DNA of 64,000 bases. Origin: Effrenium voratum (lineage: Eukaryota; Sar; Dinophyceae; Suessiales; Symbiodiniaceae). Shown here in pieces: positions 11,018 to 20,974 of the stretch. The stretch is from NCBI GenBank assembly GCA_963377175.1, contig CAUJNA010000595.1:26001-90000 (forward strand), read 5' to 3'. Below the pieces are notes generated by a model. The model did not search any database. It saw only the letters and a program-made list of their open reading frames with translations, and had not been told where the DNA came from. How positions within the stretch are numbered: the stretch's first letter is position 1; each line of letters opens with the position of its first letter. The position numbers and the translations under genes are program-made.

Positions 11018-12809
11018 ATGAGGGACTACAACAGCACACTCCATTCGTTCGGTGGAGCAAACCCATCTGTTATTCCTCAACCCGGTGATGAGGCAGTCTG
11101 CGAGGGAGTGCATGGATTTTCGTGCATGACCGACACGCTGCCAAAGGGGATACACTTGGAAGTTATGAACGTGCAAAACCGAGACACAAGTTTCCCCTAC
11201 TGGCCGTACAAAGATTACACGGCATTTGGGTCCACTGGCAGCCACGACGATCTGTATCCGATGTCAAAAGCACTGGTGAGGATCCTACATCACCAAATTG
11301 GTGCGAAAAGGGGCAACTCGATTCCTTGCAATGGTGGGGGGTGTTCCCGCAGAACCGGTACAACAAGGGCGACCGATTCCAGGCCATCGCCGAATGTACC
11401 AGATCAGAGGACCGGAGAGCACGGAAACCGAGGCTGCAAATTCTCGCTACAAGGTTCGACCAGGACATCGACAACAAGACGATGCAAGGTCTGATAACTG
11501 CAGGATGGACCAGGGAGAACGTCGAACGGATTCGTCGCGAGCACAACGGAACCATGGTGCGTTCGAGCATCATCGGGACATTCGAATTTCGGATTCGCTC
11601 GTCCTGCTGAACAATGCAACATATTCTTCCCGAACATGTCCGATCGCTTGGGCGGCGCATTCCACGTGACAAAGCCATCATGCGAGGCATCGTGCCAGGG
11701 GGTGGTAACGATAGTACGCGAAGATCGGCGGTACACTTTGGAGTGTTTCCACCAGGGGACAACGCGAACATCTCGACCAAGACGGCATTGTCTGACGTCA
11801 AGGAAGGGGATGACCTCATTGCCATCGTGTACCAGTGTCACATCGGGGGGAACTGTTGTTGCTTTTGAAGTCATTCCATTCAAGAGATCAGGGCGATTTG
11901 GCGCTTCGAGATCTGTCCAGGCTTCAAGGACGCTGAGGGTGTGACCACAGCTGACTTCCTTGGGAACTTCAACAGCTTCTTGGATGATGAGGATTCCGCA
12001 GACGCTGACATTCTGAAGAAGGTGGTGGTCATGGCACGCGTCAACGTTCAAGCGCCCGAGATATTGAACGACTCGTTGTCTGTCAAGATCAGGGACTTGC
12101 TCAGCAGGCTCGTCGTCTACCGCGAGGATGATCCGTCCAACATATCCAACAGGGTTTGCCCTGCATGCGCTACCGTTATCCCGAGAGGGTTTTGCTATTG
12201 CAAGGCGTGCAACTGCGAGCTCATTTCCACCGGAAAGTTCATTGCCCATGTTGATGATGAGGAGCCCATAGTATCCGATACCGCCAGGGTGACGGAAGAA
12301 GTGAGGCAAGCTCAGCGTGAAGCGAAGGAAGATGCTGAGCGGATTGACGCCGAAGAAGACAGACCAGATACCAATGAAATGAGTGAGGACGGTCCGCGGA
12401 CAGATCGCATCTCCCTTCCGATGTCGACGAAGACGACATGGGAATCTTTCCTGACAAGGCCGAAGAGGACGAAGACGCAATGTATCTCCTGCAAGTCAAA
12501 GCAATATGCGTCGACGAACCCAACGAGGCATCGTACCTCTCCGCTTATGCTGGTATCATGCTTTTCAAAGTGTGGAAAGTAATTGCCAACAACGAGACAC
12601 ACCCAGTCAAGAACGCGGGCAAGGGTGGCGGAATTTATTGTCCCTACATCGCAATCAATGGGAGGGACGATTGGATATTCAAAGAAGTCGACGAACAGAA
12701 CATTCCTCTTCCGCCCACCTATGACGAGGTCGTCGCTGCCCCCAAGTTCACAAACGTGAGATTCCAAAGCGCGAATCACAGAGATGAGGAGACGTTCATT
12801 GGTAACTGA
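11018..12809 (+). pseudogene. Tpt1/KptA-like plus zinc-ribbon protein, right arm
   Basis: The sequence starts MRDYNSTLHSFGGANPSVIP and passes through frameshifts near 11.3 and 11.58 kb. Around 11,575-11,645 one frame reads GHSNFGFARPAEQCNIFFP, then DRLGGAFHVTKPS and STRRSAVHFGVFPPGDNANI, the Tpt1/KptA H and R-x-H segments. After another shift near 11,880 it reads EIRAIWRFEICPGFKDAEGV and joins the frame 11,941-12,582: long acidic and helical sequence with RVCPACATVIPRGFCYC and KACNCEL, the zinc ribbon. GGGIYCPYIAINGRDDWIF at 12,620-12,680 is continuous, unlike the left arm. This copy shows that KptA-like domain and ribbon belong to one protein. Confidence 0.55.
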
Positions 12810-12819
12810 AACTGAAAGA

Positions 12820-13294
12820 GTTATACTTGATGTGTCGGATCTGGACTGCGTGCAACATCCTTGGCCTCAAGGCAGAGCAGTTCAGGGGCATCACCCACCA
12901 GAAGGACACCGCCTTCGTGAGCGACATGATTTTCCGACGCAGTGCCCTTGCATTAAATTGCGACTACATGACCATTTACAGAACTGATGTACATATTGGA
13001 CGCAAGTTCCTGAAGATCGACCTAGCTGCCATGATTTGCGCGCAAGGCGCAAAGGAGGTTGACAATCCTCTTATTCAATGGTGCGATCATCGAAATGTAC
13101 ATCTGCCCTCACGCTATATCGACAAGATAAATCGGACCGAGGAGACACCAAAATCACTGCTTTCCGATGGAGGGCGAGTAGAAAGGCAATTGCAACGCCA
13201 TCGCATTGGTGATCGCGCATTTCCAATACGATCTCTACTACATGGGGGATTGCATGGAGATTACATCATATTCAAATCTAAAATATTTGCATGA
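12820..13294 (+). pseudogene. C-terminal tail of right-arm protein
   Basis: After a frameshift near 12,815, MMCRIWTACNILGLKAEQF and RGITHQKDTAFVSDMIFRRS match the left-arm end at 6,130-5,990. The frame continues to 13,294 with sequence absent from the left arm. Nothing recognisable follows at 13,295-13,800 apart from short ORFs. Confidence 0.45.
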
Positions 13295-13818
13295 GACTTC
13301 CATTTGTCACCTACAAAACATTTTCTTCTCCGTACAGTATCGTCATCGGCGACTGCTACTCTGGAGATGCCAGGTCTTTGGGGGTCAATGAGTGTTCGAC
13401 GCTACAAACCATTATTGGCTACAAATTGATGGTGGGCTTCATGGATGTTCGATTTCTGCAGACCTACCTGGATCTGTACTATTACCCAATTGATCGTTTG
13501 CTACGTGTGCTTCAACGCACGCGAGGTCCGGTATGCGACCTGTAGCATTCACATTATACAGAACCTGGTCAAACTCGCGCAGAGATGTTTCACAGAGTTG
13601 GATAGGAAAAGCCGCGCGTCCATGCATGTCGGCATGTGGTTCCTGACCCGGGATGAACCCGAGCCCAGGATGGGGGCTGCTAAGAATCTCCGGGCCACAC
13701 GCCAAAAATCCCAAGGGCAGGTTGTGAGGGTCACCCTGTTCTCTTCCCCTTCTTTAAGGTCCCTCGAACCTTTGTGGGGATGTTGTTGTGTGAACAGCTG
13801 ACGCATGCATATGGATGC

Positions 13819-13829
13819 TTTGGCTCAAG
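13819..13829 (+). other. spliced-leader-like 3' half (TTTGGCTCAAG)
   Basis: Eleven bases identical to the 3' end of the conserved dinoflagellate spliced leader, on the same strand as the right-arm module that ends ~500 bp upstream. The same 11-mer lies in the LTRs of two other elements here. No LTR could be delimited around this copy. Confidence 0.4.
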
Positions 13830-13972
13830 GCTAATATCCAACGGAGTGCTGTAAAGAGACAAAAGGACCACGATCCGCTGTTGCAGGCAGTTGTGAGACA
13901 ACGCAGACCATACTATCCTCACACCCCCTATTTACTTCGACCCCTACTACACGGCTTTACAACCGAGGGTAG

Positions 13973-14005
13973 TGGTCACCCCATGGGATTCGAACCCCAA
14001 CTACC
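13973..14005 (-). other. tRNA 3'-end-like sequence, B-box and encoded CCA
   Basis: On the - strand the sequence reads GGGGTTCGAATCCCAT, then GGGGTGACCA. GGTTCGAATCC is a good pol III B box / T-loop, followed after the T stem by seven bases and CCA as in a mature tRNA. T-stem pairing is only three base pairs, and no matching 5' acceptor or D arm is visible. It could be a tRNA 3' fragment, a SINE relic, or a primer-binding-site-like sequence read on +. It is not a functional tRNA gene. Confidence 0.35.
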
Positions 14006-14039
14006 TTGTCATTGACTTCATGGTTGGATCGCCTCCTGG

Positions 14040-14650
14040 CCGCTTCTTGCGAATAAGGAATTGTAGACGCTTAAGGAGTTTGCTGATTTTCCAGAATAAG
14101 ATGCAAATGCACTCCGTCAGAATACGGATTGGTATAATTGCGAGCGCTCCTTGGGAATACGGAGGTAACTGCGGACACTCCATTGTGGACGCTCCTTAGA
14201 AAAAGGAACTCGTTGCGGAAGTTCCTCAAAATTACGGACTTCGTTGGGACGCTGACTGCAAAATAAGGAATTAGTTCGGACAAAACGGAATTAGTTGCGG
14301 CCACTCCTTGAGAATATGGAATGAGTCGCGCGCCTTGCTTGGCAGTAAGGTGCTAATTCCGGACGCTCCTTCAGAATAACCTCGGGAAAAAGAAGTCTTT
14401 GCGGACGCTCCTTGGGAATAAGCAGCAAATTGAACACCCCTGGAAAATCGGAGGATTTCATGGCAGACGATCCCTGGAGAGAAAGGAATTCATTGCAACA
14501 GTTCCTTGGGAAGAAAGATTTAATTTGCGCAGTTCCTTGACAAATAAAACGGATTCAGTTGGCACCGTTCCTTGAGAACCACCATTCTGTGCAGCTATTA
14601 GCGGGGGCCACACATGCCGAAACAAACCCTTATTCGCAACCACCCCTTCT
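14040..14650. repeat. degenerate minisatellite, ~30-35 bp unit
   Basis: Variants of a unit like TTGCGGACGCTCCTTGGGAATA followed by AGGAATTA recur through this stretch with many indels. No coding sequence. Confidence 0.6.
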
Positions 14651-14804
14651 TATTCGCAGGGCGTGTTCAATTTGTCATTAGTAAGCCAGAATACACATAC
14701 GCTAACCCATACATAGTTTGAGAAAACATGAGAAAAGTCAATACCCAAATAAACAAATATAGGCCAATAGAGAACAAGTCAATAAACATATGCGTGAGTG
14801 CGTA

Positions 14805-15950
14805 AACCAATAAATGAAAAATGAATGAATGCAAGAACGAATGCATGAATGAACAAACCAACGAACGAACGAATGGTGAATGAATCAATGAATAAATCAA
14901 TAAATGAATGAAACAATGAAAGAATGAATGAATGAATGAATGAATGAATGAATGAATGAATGAATGAATGAATGAATGAATGAATCAATGCATGAATGAA
15001 TGAATGAGTGAATGAATGAATGAATGAATGAATGAATCAATAAATGAAAATGAAATGAATGAAATGAAATGAAATGAAATGAATGAATTGAATTGATTGA
15101 ATGAATGAATGAATGAATGAATGAATGAATGAATGAATGAATGAATGAAATGAATGAATGAATGAATGAAATGAATGAATGAATGAATGAATGAATGAAT
15201 GAATGAATGAATGAATGAATGAATGAATGAATGAATGAATGAATGAATGAATGAATGAATGAATGAATGAATGAATGAATGAATGAATGAATGAATGAAT
15301 GAATGAATGAATGAATGAATGAATGAATGAATGAATGAATGAATGAATGAATGAATGAATGAATGAATGAATGAATGAATGAATGAATGAATGAATGAAT
15401 GAATGAATGAATGAATGAATGAATGAATTGAATGAATGAATGAATGAAATGAAATGAAATGAATGAATGAATGAATGAAATGAAAGAATGAAATGAATGA
15501 AATGAATGAAAATGAAATGAAATGAAATGAATGAATGAATGAATGAATGAATGAAATGAATGAATGAATGAATGAAATGAATGAATGAATGAATGAATGA
15601 ATGAATGAATGAATGAATGAATGAATGAATGAATGAATGAATGAATGAATGAATGAATGAATGAATGAATGAATGAATGAATGAATGAATGAATGAATGA
15701 AATGAATGAATGAATGAATGAATGGAATGAATGAATGAATGAATGAATGAATGAATGAATGAATGAATGAATGAATGAATGAATGAATGAATGAATGAAT
15801 GAATGAATGAATGAATGAATGAATGAATGAATGAATGAATGAATGAATGAATGAATGAATGAATGAATGAATGAATGAATGAATGAATGAATGAATGAAT
15901 GAATTGAATGAATGCACGAACACATGAACCTATGACCGAATGAATGCATG
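14805..15950. repeat. (TGAA)n tetranucleotide microsatellite, ~1.1 kb
   Basis: Near-continuous TGAA/ATGA repeats, with long perfect runs at 15,170-15,425 and 15,725-15,905 and frame-slipping ATGAA variants between. The left edge decays into related tetranucleotides. The long HSFIHSFI-type frames are artefacts. Confidence 0.97.
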
Positions 15951-16131
15951 AATAAACGAGTAGCAATTTTGGAAAAAAACAGGTAGCAATCTTTCGGGGT
16001 ACAGTTGGTTGGTTCGACTGGTACACTCGGCGGATGCGCCCGGCGCAAAATTTTGCAACAAGACACTAGATTCCAGAACTTCAGGTTGGGTTCACCTCTT
16101 GCTCTTCTCAATGAACGGCCTTCAAACCGGG

Positions 16132-16154
16132 TGGCTCTTCTGCATGAAGAGCCA
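16132..16154. other. perfect 9-bp inverted repeat with 5-nt loop
   Basis: TGGCTCTTC and GAAGAGCCA flank TGCAT, a hairpin-capable sequence just outside the left LTR of the 16.25-20.97 kb element. No T run follows, so a terminator is not indicated. Confidence 0.5.
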
Positions 16155-16250
16155 GCAAAACTCAACAGGGAAAGAAACACAGCGAACCAGAAACCGGGGC
16201 CCTTATTAACCCCAGCCCGGCAAGTGAGCGCTGACCCCGGCTTTTTGATG

Positions 16251-16380
16251 GGCATTGGTCTTGAGCTAAACTGGCATTGCCGTTCGACATATATCAACAT
16301 GTTCAAGCAGGCATCAAGGGGCCGCGCACAATGCGTGTCACTGGGTACCTCTTTGGGGGCCTAGGGGTCGTGAATTCTCA
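16251..16380 (-). repeat. 3' LTR of element B
   Basis: About 85% identical by eye to 20,845-20,974. Read on -, it starts TGAGAATTCACGACCCCTAG and ends around AAGACCAATGCC. It contains a diverged leader-like TAGCTCAAG. The 3' LTR assignment follows from - strand coding and the adjacent polypurine tract. Confidence 0.75.
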
Positions 16381-16394
16381 ACTCTCCCCTCCCC
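16381..16394 (-). promoter_or_regulatory. polypurine tract beside 3' LTR of element B
   Basis: On the - strand ACGGGGAGGGGAG(A) sits immediately 5' of the LTR start, as expected for the plus-strand DNA primer of an LTR element. Confidence 0.6.
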
Positions 16395-16472
16395 GTGAAC
16401 ACTAAGAGGCACAATCGCGCTTGAGCTGCGATCCATGCGTTGCAAGGTCCTTTACCAGACCATTGAGAGGAC

Positions 16473-17580
16473 TTACTCAAGATTTCTGCACTCCTTCAAC
16501 TTTTCGGGCAAATTTGCCCTGACGCCCAATAACTTGAGAGCGCGGTCCCACTTCAAGGGTTGTAGTGCTTTGGTGAAGATGTCGGCTGCCTGTAGATCGG
16601 TTGCTACGTACTTGATCACTACACCTGCGCCAGGTTCAAGTTGCTCTGCAAGTGCGGACAAGTTCACTTTATGAGTGCGCTGCGTGTGCCGCATTTTGGC
16701 GAGTAACCTTTCTTAGCAACCAGGATAGTGGCTTCGCTATCTTCGTGTAGCACCAGTTCAACCGGGCGTCCAAGCAAATGTTCCCACAGAGTGAAGGAGG
16801 GGAGACCTTCTTGACCTCTGCTTGCGTGGTGGACCTCGACACTGATGTCTGTCGCTTGCTCAACCACGCTAACGGGAAATGGGTGTTCGGTCCTTTGAGG
16901 ACCAAGAAGCCACCGGATGTGGACTTCGCATCCCTCGCTCCCATAGTCGGCATCTGCATACAGAGCGAGGTGAAGATCTTGCGGATTGTCCTTGATGGCT
17001 CCTGCCAACCGGTAGCGCGTTGTCGAGTGGATGTGCGCGATAAGACGGGCGAGCTGCCTATCATGGTTGCGAGACCACTTCTGCACGGCGGTGGCTGAGT
17101 CGCCTATGGGCTTGATGATATCAGGACGCGCTAGTCGCCCCAGCCACAAGGCTTTCATGAGGAGTTTGCATGCATTTGGGGCGAGCTCACCAGCTGACTG
17201 ATCATCTTCGGAAGTGATGTCTGGGCAGAACGGAGTAGTTACTTTCCGGAGCTTCTCGGGTTGGGTGCCGGTTCTAGAACAACGCAGTTCTACAGTTTGA
17301 CGGGCGTAGTCGTTCATGTCACAGGCAACGGCATCCTTTAACGCGCTTACAGCTGCAATCAGATCATGTTCCTGAGGCTCTGCAGGGCCGTCTATGAAGA
17401 CATGATTACGCCCAAGCACCCGAAAGATCGGCTCGGGAGGCTCTACGTTGATCATTTGTGTAAGCTTTGCCCAAAAGGCTTCGTGTGAATCTGCGGGACC
17501 TGAGAGCGTCAAGTCATCGACGTAAGTCGAGAGCATAAAGGGGTAGGGGTAGGCCTTAAAGAAACAATTTCTTTGCCTGC
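16473..17580 (-). pseudogene. RT C-terminal half and RNase H of element B
   Basis: PFMLSTYVDDLTLSGPADSH (about 17,535-17,480) is the RT active-site box, followed by EAFWAKLTQMINVEPPEP and FRVLGRNHVF. KLLMKALWLGRLARPDI and VQKWSRNHDRQLARLIAHIH are thumb/connection motifs. RNase H shows HLALYADADYG, then in other frames STSGGFLVLKGPNTHFPLAW, SRSTTQAEV and, near the 3' end, VATDLQAADIFTKAL (16,600-16,545). The catalytic Asp and the domain end are visible, so RNase H is nearly complete though frameshifted. The RT N-terminal half is absent. Confidence 0.8.
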
Positions 17581-17589
17581 TTGAGCAGT

Positions 17590-18240
17590 TTCTTGAGGCG
17601 CGCCTCCCACAGACCTCCTGCGTCGAGTGTGGGCACTGGCGATCAGTGAATGCTTCGGCAAGAGCCTTTGATGTAGTTTTGATGCGCCAAGGCTTCTTGG
17701 TGGGTGAACCATTCTCATCCGTCAAACCAACAGCACAACCATGAAACGAAACGCCAAGGAACACATCCTTGCGACGTTCGAAAAACTTGGCTACATCTGG
17801 CCTCTGCCAGCCTTCACAGTCTCGCGGCCACTCGAAAGTGACTGATCCACCAGCCTTCAAAACATGCGCTGCGTGCATTGCAAACTTTGAAAACATTAAC
17901 TTAAATTGCTTGACTTTTCCCCTAACTCTTTCTTGAACGGCTTTCCTACCCTGTGGAGGTTCAGCCTTTGCCAAGGTGATCCTGAGACACATGGAATGGC
18001 TGCCCACAAGTTGGGACGGACGCACTGCGAGAGTTGATACGCGAGCTGCTCATCCACAACGGCTGGCTCTAAGTCAACGCACTCCTTTGCTAATCGGAGA
18101 TGTGGGATGTTAAGATCCTTGAACACAGTACCCATTGAGGAATTAGGTGAACAAGCACATTCAAACATCGGGCCAACAGCATCACGCGCTAGGCGCTTGC
18201 GAGCACGCTTGTTGCCAACGGTAAACGGAGGGCGTTCATC
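17590..18240 (-). pseudogene. C5-methyltransferase-like domain of element B
   Basis: In the frame 18432-17896, FECACSPNSSMG (18,165-18,130) occupies a motif-I-like position, and AAIPCVSGSPWQRLN (residues 144-158, near 17,990) resembles motif IV with its Pro-Cys. After a frameshift, SVTFEWPRDCEGW (near 17,845-17,805) matches the E-x-P form of motif VI. HGCAVGLTDENGSPTKKPWR and CPHSTQEV follow as in related copia-borne domains. Catalytic Cys and Glu candidates are present, but the C-terminal part runs out at the deletion into RT. Such domains would methylate cytosine if active; here that is inference, and similarity to proven enzymes is distant. Confidence 0.5.
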
Positions 18241-18249
18241 GCCCCCGTG

Positions 18250-18842
18250 AAGCTGGCAAGGTATCGCACGGAGAATATAGTTGCACTTCTCCCGAAAGGC
18301 CTCGGTGTCTGCTACTGACTGACCGGCAAGTGTCAACCCAAGAAGATTGCGTTCTCCAAGGATGCCGATCCGGCCGCGCTCCAGTTGAAAGCGCTTGAAG
18401 ATCAATCGCAACATCACGCGCCCATTGGGCATTGTACCTGCGGTGTTCCGTTAGTGCTCCACCATGTTTTGGAACAACAACCCAAACTTGCCTTTGCGAC
18501 AGGTCTTCAACAGCTTGGCGGCTCTCTCACGGGCTGTGCGTGGGAAACGTTTATCAGCTTTGAGTTGTTCCTCGGATGAGGTCAACCAGTCCTGAGCCCG
18601 CAAATAGAGCTCGTCGTCGATCGTCTTTTGCAAACGTCCAATGGATTCACGTGTCCATGCGCCTGACCGGCGTTCTCTGACAGAAGCGGAAGCACTAAAT
18701 CCTTAAGGTCCTTGATGCGGACCACGGTTTCCTCATACGAGGCCGCAGCATCCCCACCACCTGCATCTGCTTGAGTGCCTTGTCCCTGCCCCCCATTCAT
18801 GGAAAGGGAGGGGCAGAGCCTGTGATCCAACCTGGAGGTCAC
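18250..18842 (-). pseudogene. gag: gag core of element B
   Basis: Pieces in three frames: VVRIKDLKDLVLPLLSEN, DDELYLRAQDWLTSSEEQL with RFPRTARERAAKLL, and MPNGRVMLRLIFKRFQLER with ERNLLGL and FREKCNYILRAIP. The LPNGRxML and FREKxxYI blocks are typical of dinoflagellate copia Gag. The frame then jumps to sequence preceding the methyltransferase-like domain, implying loss of nucleocapsid, protease and integrase. Confidence 0.7.
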
Positions 18843-18896
18843 GTCCGTCCAACAACATGTTGCCCCGATAACCCGAGATCCATAGGATTTTGACTT

Positions 18897-19694
18897 TCAT
18901 AGTTTCATCCGGAGGGACTGGAACATTTTGTGCCTTTCTAGATCAGCAAGGCTTTGCGACAACAAAAGGTTTTCACTACCTAATGTATCTATCGTTTTAC
19001 TTTGCTGGAGGATCTTCTGGTCCCGTGCGGAAATTTCTTGAATGGCCTCCTGCCTCAACCTTGACACTTTGGCTTCTGCGGCCGACCTTGTTTGTTGCGC
19101 TTCATGCCTAGCACGTTCAACATGGCTTACGGCTTCCTGTCTTAACAGATGGACATGGCCTTCAGCTTCCTGCCTCACCTGTTGAACATGGCCTTGAGCT
19201 TCCTGTTGAGAACGCTGTGCAACTTGTTCAGCTAATGCGGTCTGAGCACGAGCTCGTTCGACTGCTTGCTGGGCTTGGTGTGTCAGCTCCGTTGCCTGTT
19301 GTCTAAAGGTCTGTTCCCTTTGTTGCGCGACAGCTGCAACCTCCCCTAGCCTTTGTCGGGCCTCGTCCGCGGCTCGATGCTCGTGAAGAGCAACGTTGGC
19401 AGCCCGATCAGCAATGAGCGAAGCTTGATCGGCAGCACTCATGTCCCTAGATGGGTCGGGAGCAGGCACCTGTGGGCCATACACAAGGGGGGTTGCTGTA
19501 GAGTCTGAATCAGGTTCCTCTACTATGAGAGTCCTACGGGGAGGAGTCGCGTTGAGATCGCGGCTGCGAACATCTCTGCATGAGGATGGTCTGGAACCTA
19601 CGGGAACTACGGACATTGCGGGTACCGAAATATCACCGAGTTCAGGGTCTTCCTCACTAGGCTCTCCCCCACAAATTGACCTTGACCTACTCAC
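18897..19694 (-). CDS. Ala/Gln/Arg-rich coiled-coil protein, gag-proximal region of element B
   Basis: An uninterrupted 265-residue frame. The first ~95 residues are Pro/Ser-rich; residues 95-260 are heptad-like helices rich in Q, A, E and R with near-repeats of QEAxGHVxxVRQEA. No other domain. Coiled coils at the start of Gag usually drive particle assembly, which fits its place just upstream of the gag core. It is the longest frame of element B without a break, so the start at 19,694 is only a first ATG, not proven. Confidence 0.55.
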   Translation of the reverse strand: MSRSRSICGGEPSEEDPELGDISVPAMSVVPVGSRPSSCRDVRSRDLNATPPRRTLIVEEPDSDSTATPLVYGPQVPAPDPSRDMSAADQASLIADRAANVALHEHRAADEARQRLGEVAAVAQQREQTFRQQATELTHQAQQAVERARAQTALAEQVAQRSQQEAQGHVQQVRQEAEGHVHLLRQEAVSHVERARHEAQQTRSAAEAKVSRLRQEAIQEISARDQKILQQSKTIDTLGSENLLLSQSLADLERHKMFQSLRMKL

Positions 19695-19797
19695 GTATGG
19701 CGCCTCAAGCTGCGGCCGTGTGGAAACTTATTATACAACCGGTGTTGGAAACCGGTGCGCCTGCTGCGCTTGAGCTGCAGCCTCCGGCGATGCCACA

Positions 19798-20420
19798 TCA
19801 ACGAAAAGGCCCGCGGCCGCCCCTTGCGCAATGGGGGCGGCGGCCAACTTCTTCGAGGTTCTCGGATTGGTCGAGCACTCTGGCAGGATGCAGAAGGCGT
19901 CGGTGCTGGTTGAGATACTCGTGGAGCTCGTCAAGGGCGTCGTAAAGCGCCCGACTGGCGTCTCTTCGCCCGACACCGATGCCCAGAGCGCCTGCGGCGG
20001 TGCGACACTCTTTGAGGACCGCGTTGTTATCGTCCACGATAACACACTCTCCCAACTGCGCTAAAGCTGCAGCCTTTCCGGATTGCCCAACTCGTTTCCA
20101 AGTCAGGACCACGTCTCCAAAAGGACGAGCCCCGAGGCTGTCAATGCTGTTGTTGCACACGTTGGAAAAATTGCCTGCGGCACGGAGCGTGTTCTCGCGA
20201 GTGTCTCGGGACTGGCAATAGCTGACAATACGGAACTCGATGGGGTAGTGGCTGCGGTAGATCTTGGAAATCACCTTGAGCACGCCTTCGGGGCTCCGGC
20301 AGCCTCAACAGAAATGCCGAGGGTGTTGCGCCAGTCCAAGCAAACCACAATGGGTTGTCACCCTGTCGCCGGAGACGGCACTTTTTGCAGCAGACGGTGA
20401 CTACTTGACCGGCAATTGTG
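19798..20420 (-). pseudogene. HAD-like phosphatase domain in element B leader
   Basis: A C-C-x2-C cluster (VVTVCCKKCRLRRQGD) precedes VVCLDWRNTLGIS (near 20,355-20,315), which resembles HAD motif I (D-x-x-x-T, with the second Asp replaced). After a frameshift the frame 20283-19798 gives VLKVISKIYRSHYPIEFRIV, then GDVVLTWKRVGQSGKAAAL with a candidate motif-III Lys, and ECVIVDDNNAVLKEC with the D-D of motif IV. Length ~180 residues fits a minimal HAD domain. The missing second Asp makes catalysis doubtful. Position before the coiled coil suggests it was part of the element, but it could be captured host sequence. Confidence 0.4.
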
Positions 20421-20844
20421 GGACGTTGCGCCTCGCCTGTGGTGGTGGCGAGCGGGGGGTTCGCTTGCAAATGGACTTCGGCGGAGGTGGGATGGACCGC
20501 TGCACTTGGAGCTGCAGCCTTGTTGGTAGACACTGTTGTCGTTGACGACAAACTTGATGGGGTGTCAGGTTGTGCTGGCTGAGCCGGTGCGCTGGCCTGC
20601 CCTGCCGTGCCTTGAGCCCCGTTGCAGGGAGGTCTGGCGCGCAAACGTTGATTTTCGGTTGCCACCTTCTGCAGGATAGGCGGCGTTCGGCGGCGGCCTA
20701 GGGCAATGGTGCTTGAGGTGCCTGTAACTGCCGTCGGTGAAGTCGGCGTGCCATGCCAGGGAGCTTCGACGCAAGTCCGAAGCGTCCTCCCAGGCGTCCA
20801 ATAACAAACTTCTGCCTTGCCCAGCGGCCGAAAAGGCCGGAGCC

Positions 20845-20974
20845 GGCATTGGTCTTGAGCCAAACGGGCATTGCCATTCGACATTTATCAACATGTTCGA
20901 GCAGGCATCAAGGGGCCTCATGCAACGCATGTCACTGGGTACCTCTTTGAAACCCTAGGGGTCGTGAATTCTCA
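20845..20974 (-). repeat. 5' LTR of element B
   Basis: Direct-repeat partner of 16,251-16,380, upstream of the - strand reading frames. It holds the better preserved leader-like motif. Confidence 0.75.
20854..20875 (-). other. spliced-leader-like motif in 5' LTR of element B
   Basis: On the coding strand it reads GCAATGCCCGTTTGGCTCAAG minus its first base; the last 11 bases equal the spliced-leader 3' end and about 15 of 21 match overall. It lies near the downstream end of the LTR. Confidence 0.45.

Larger units (their letters stand above)
10620..13294 (+). mobile_element. right arm of the inverted module pair
   Basis: The + strand carries a diverged copy of the left-arm - strand module: MRDYNSTLHSFGGANP (11,018), the Tpt1/KptA-like domain, the zinc ribbon and the C-terminal tail to about 13,294. 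It lacks the left arm's first ~1.2 kb (the 9.3-10.3 kb part). Its first ~360 bp are flipped relative to the rest. Divergence at many third positions and independent frameshifts argue that it is not a recent palindromic duplication. Confidence 0.6.
16251..20974 (-). mobile_element. Ty1/copia-like retrotransposon B with HAD-like and methyltransferase-like domains
   Basis: Two ~130-bp direct repeats bound a - strand coding series: Pro/Ala-rich leader, HAD-like region, coiled coil, gag, methyltransferase-like domain, RT C-terminal half and RNase H. A G/A-rich tract abuts the 3' LTR. Protease, integrase and the RT fingers are missing: gag passes within ~30 residues into the methyltransferase-like domain, and that passes directly into the YVDD region. 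The element is thus a deletion derivative with frameshifts. Confidence 0.8.

Noticed and set aside
16132..16154. Hairpin as a transcription terminator
   Set aside because: No T run follows and the context is a eukaryotic repeat boundary.
14897..16306. Long HSFIHSFI-type reading frames on the - strand
   Set aside because: Translations of the TGAA microsatellite.
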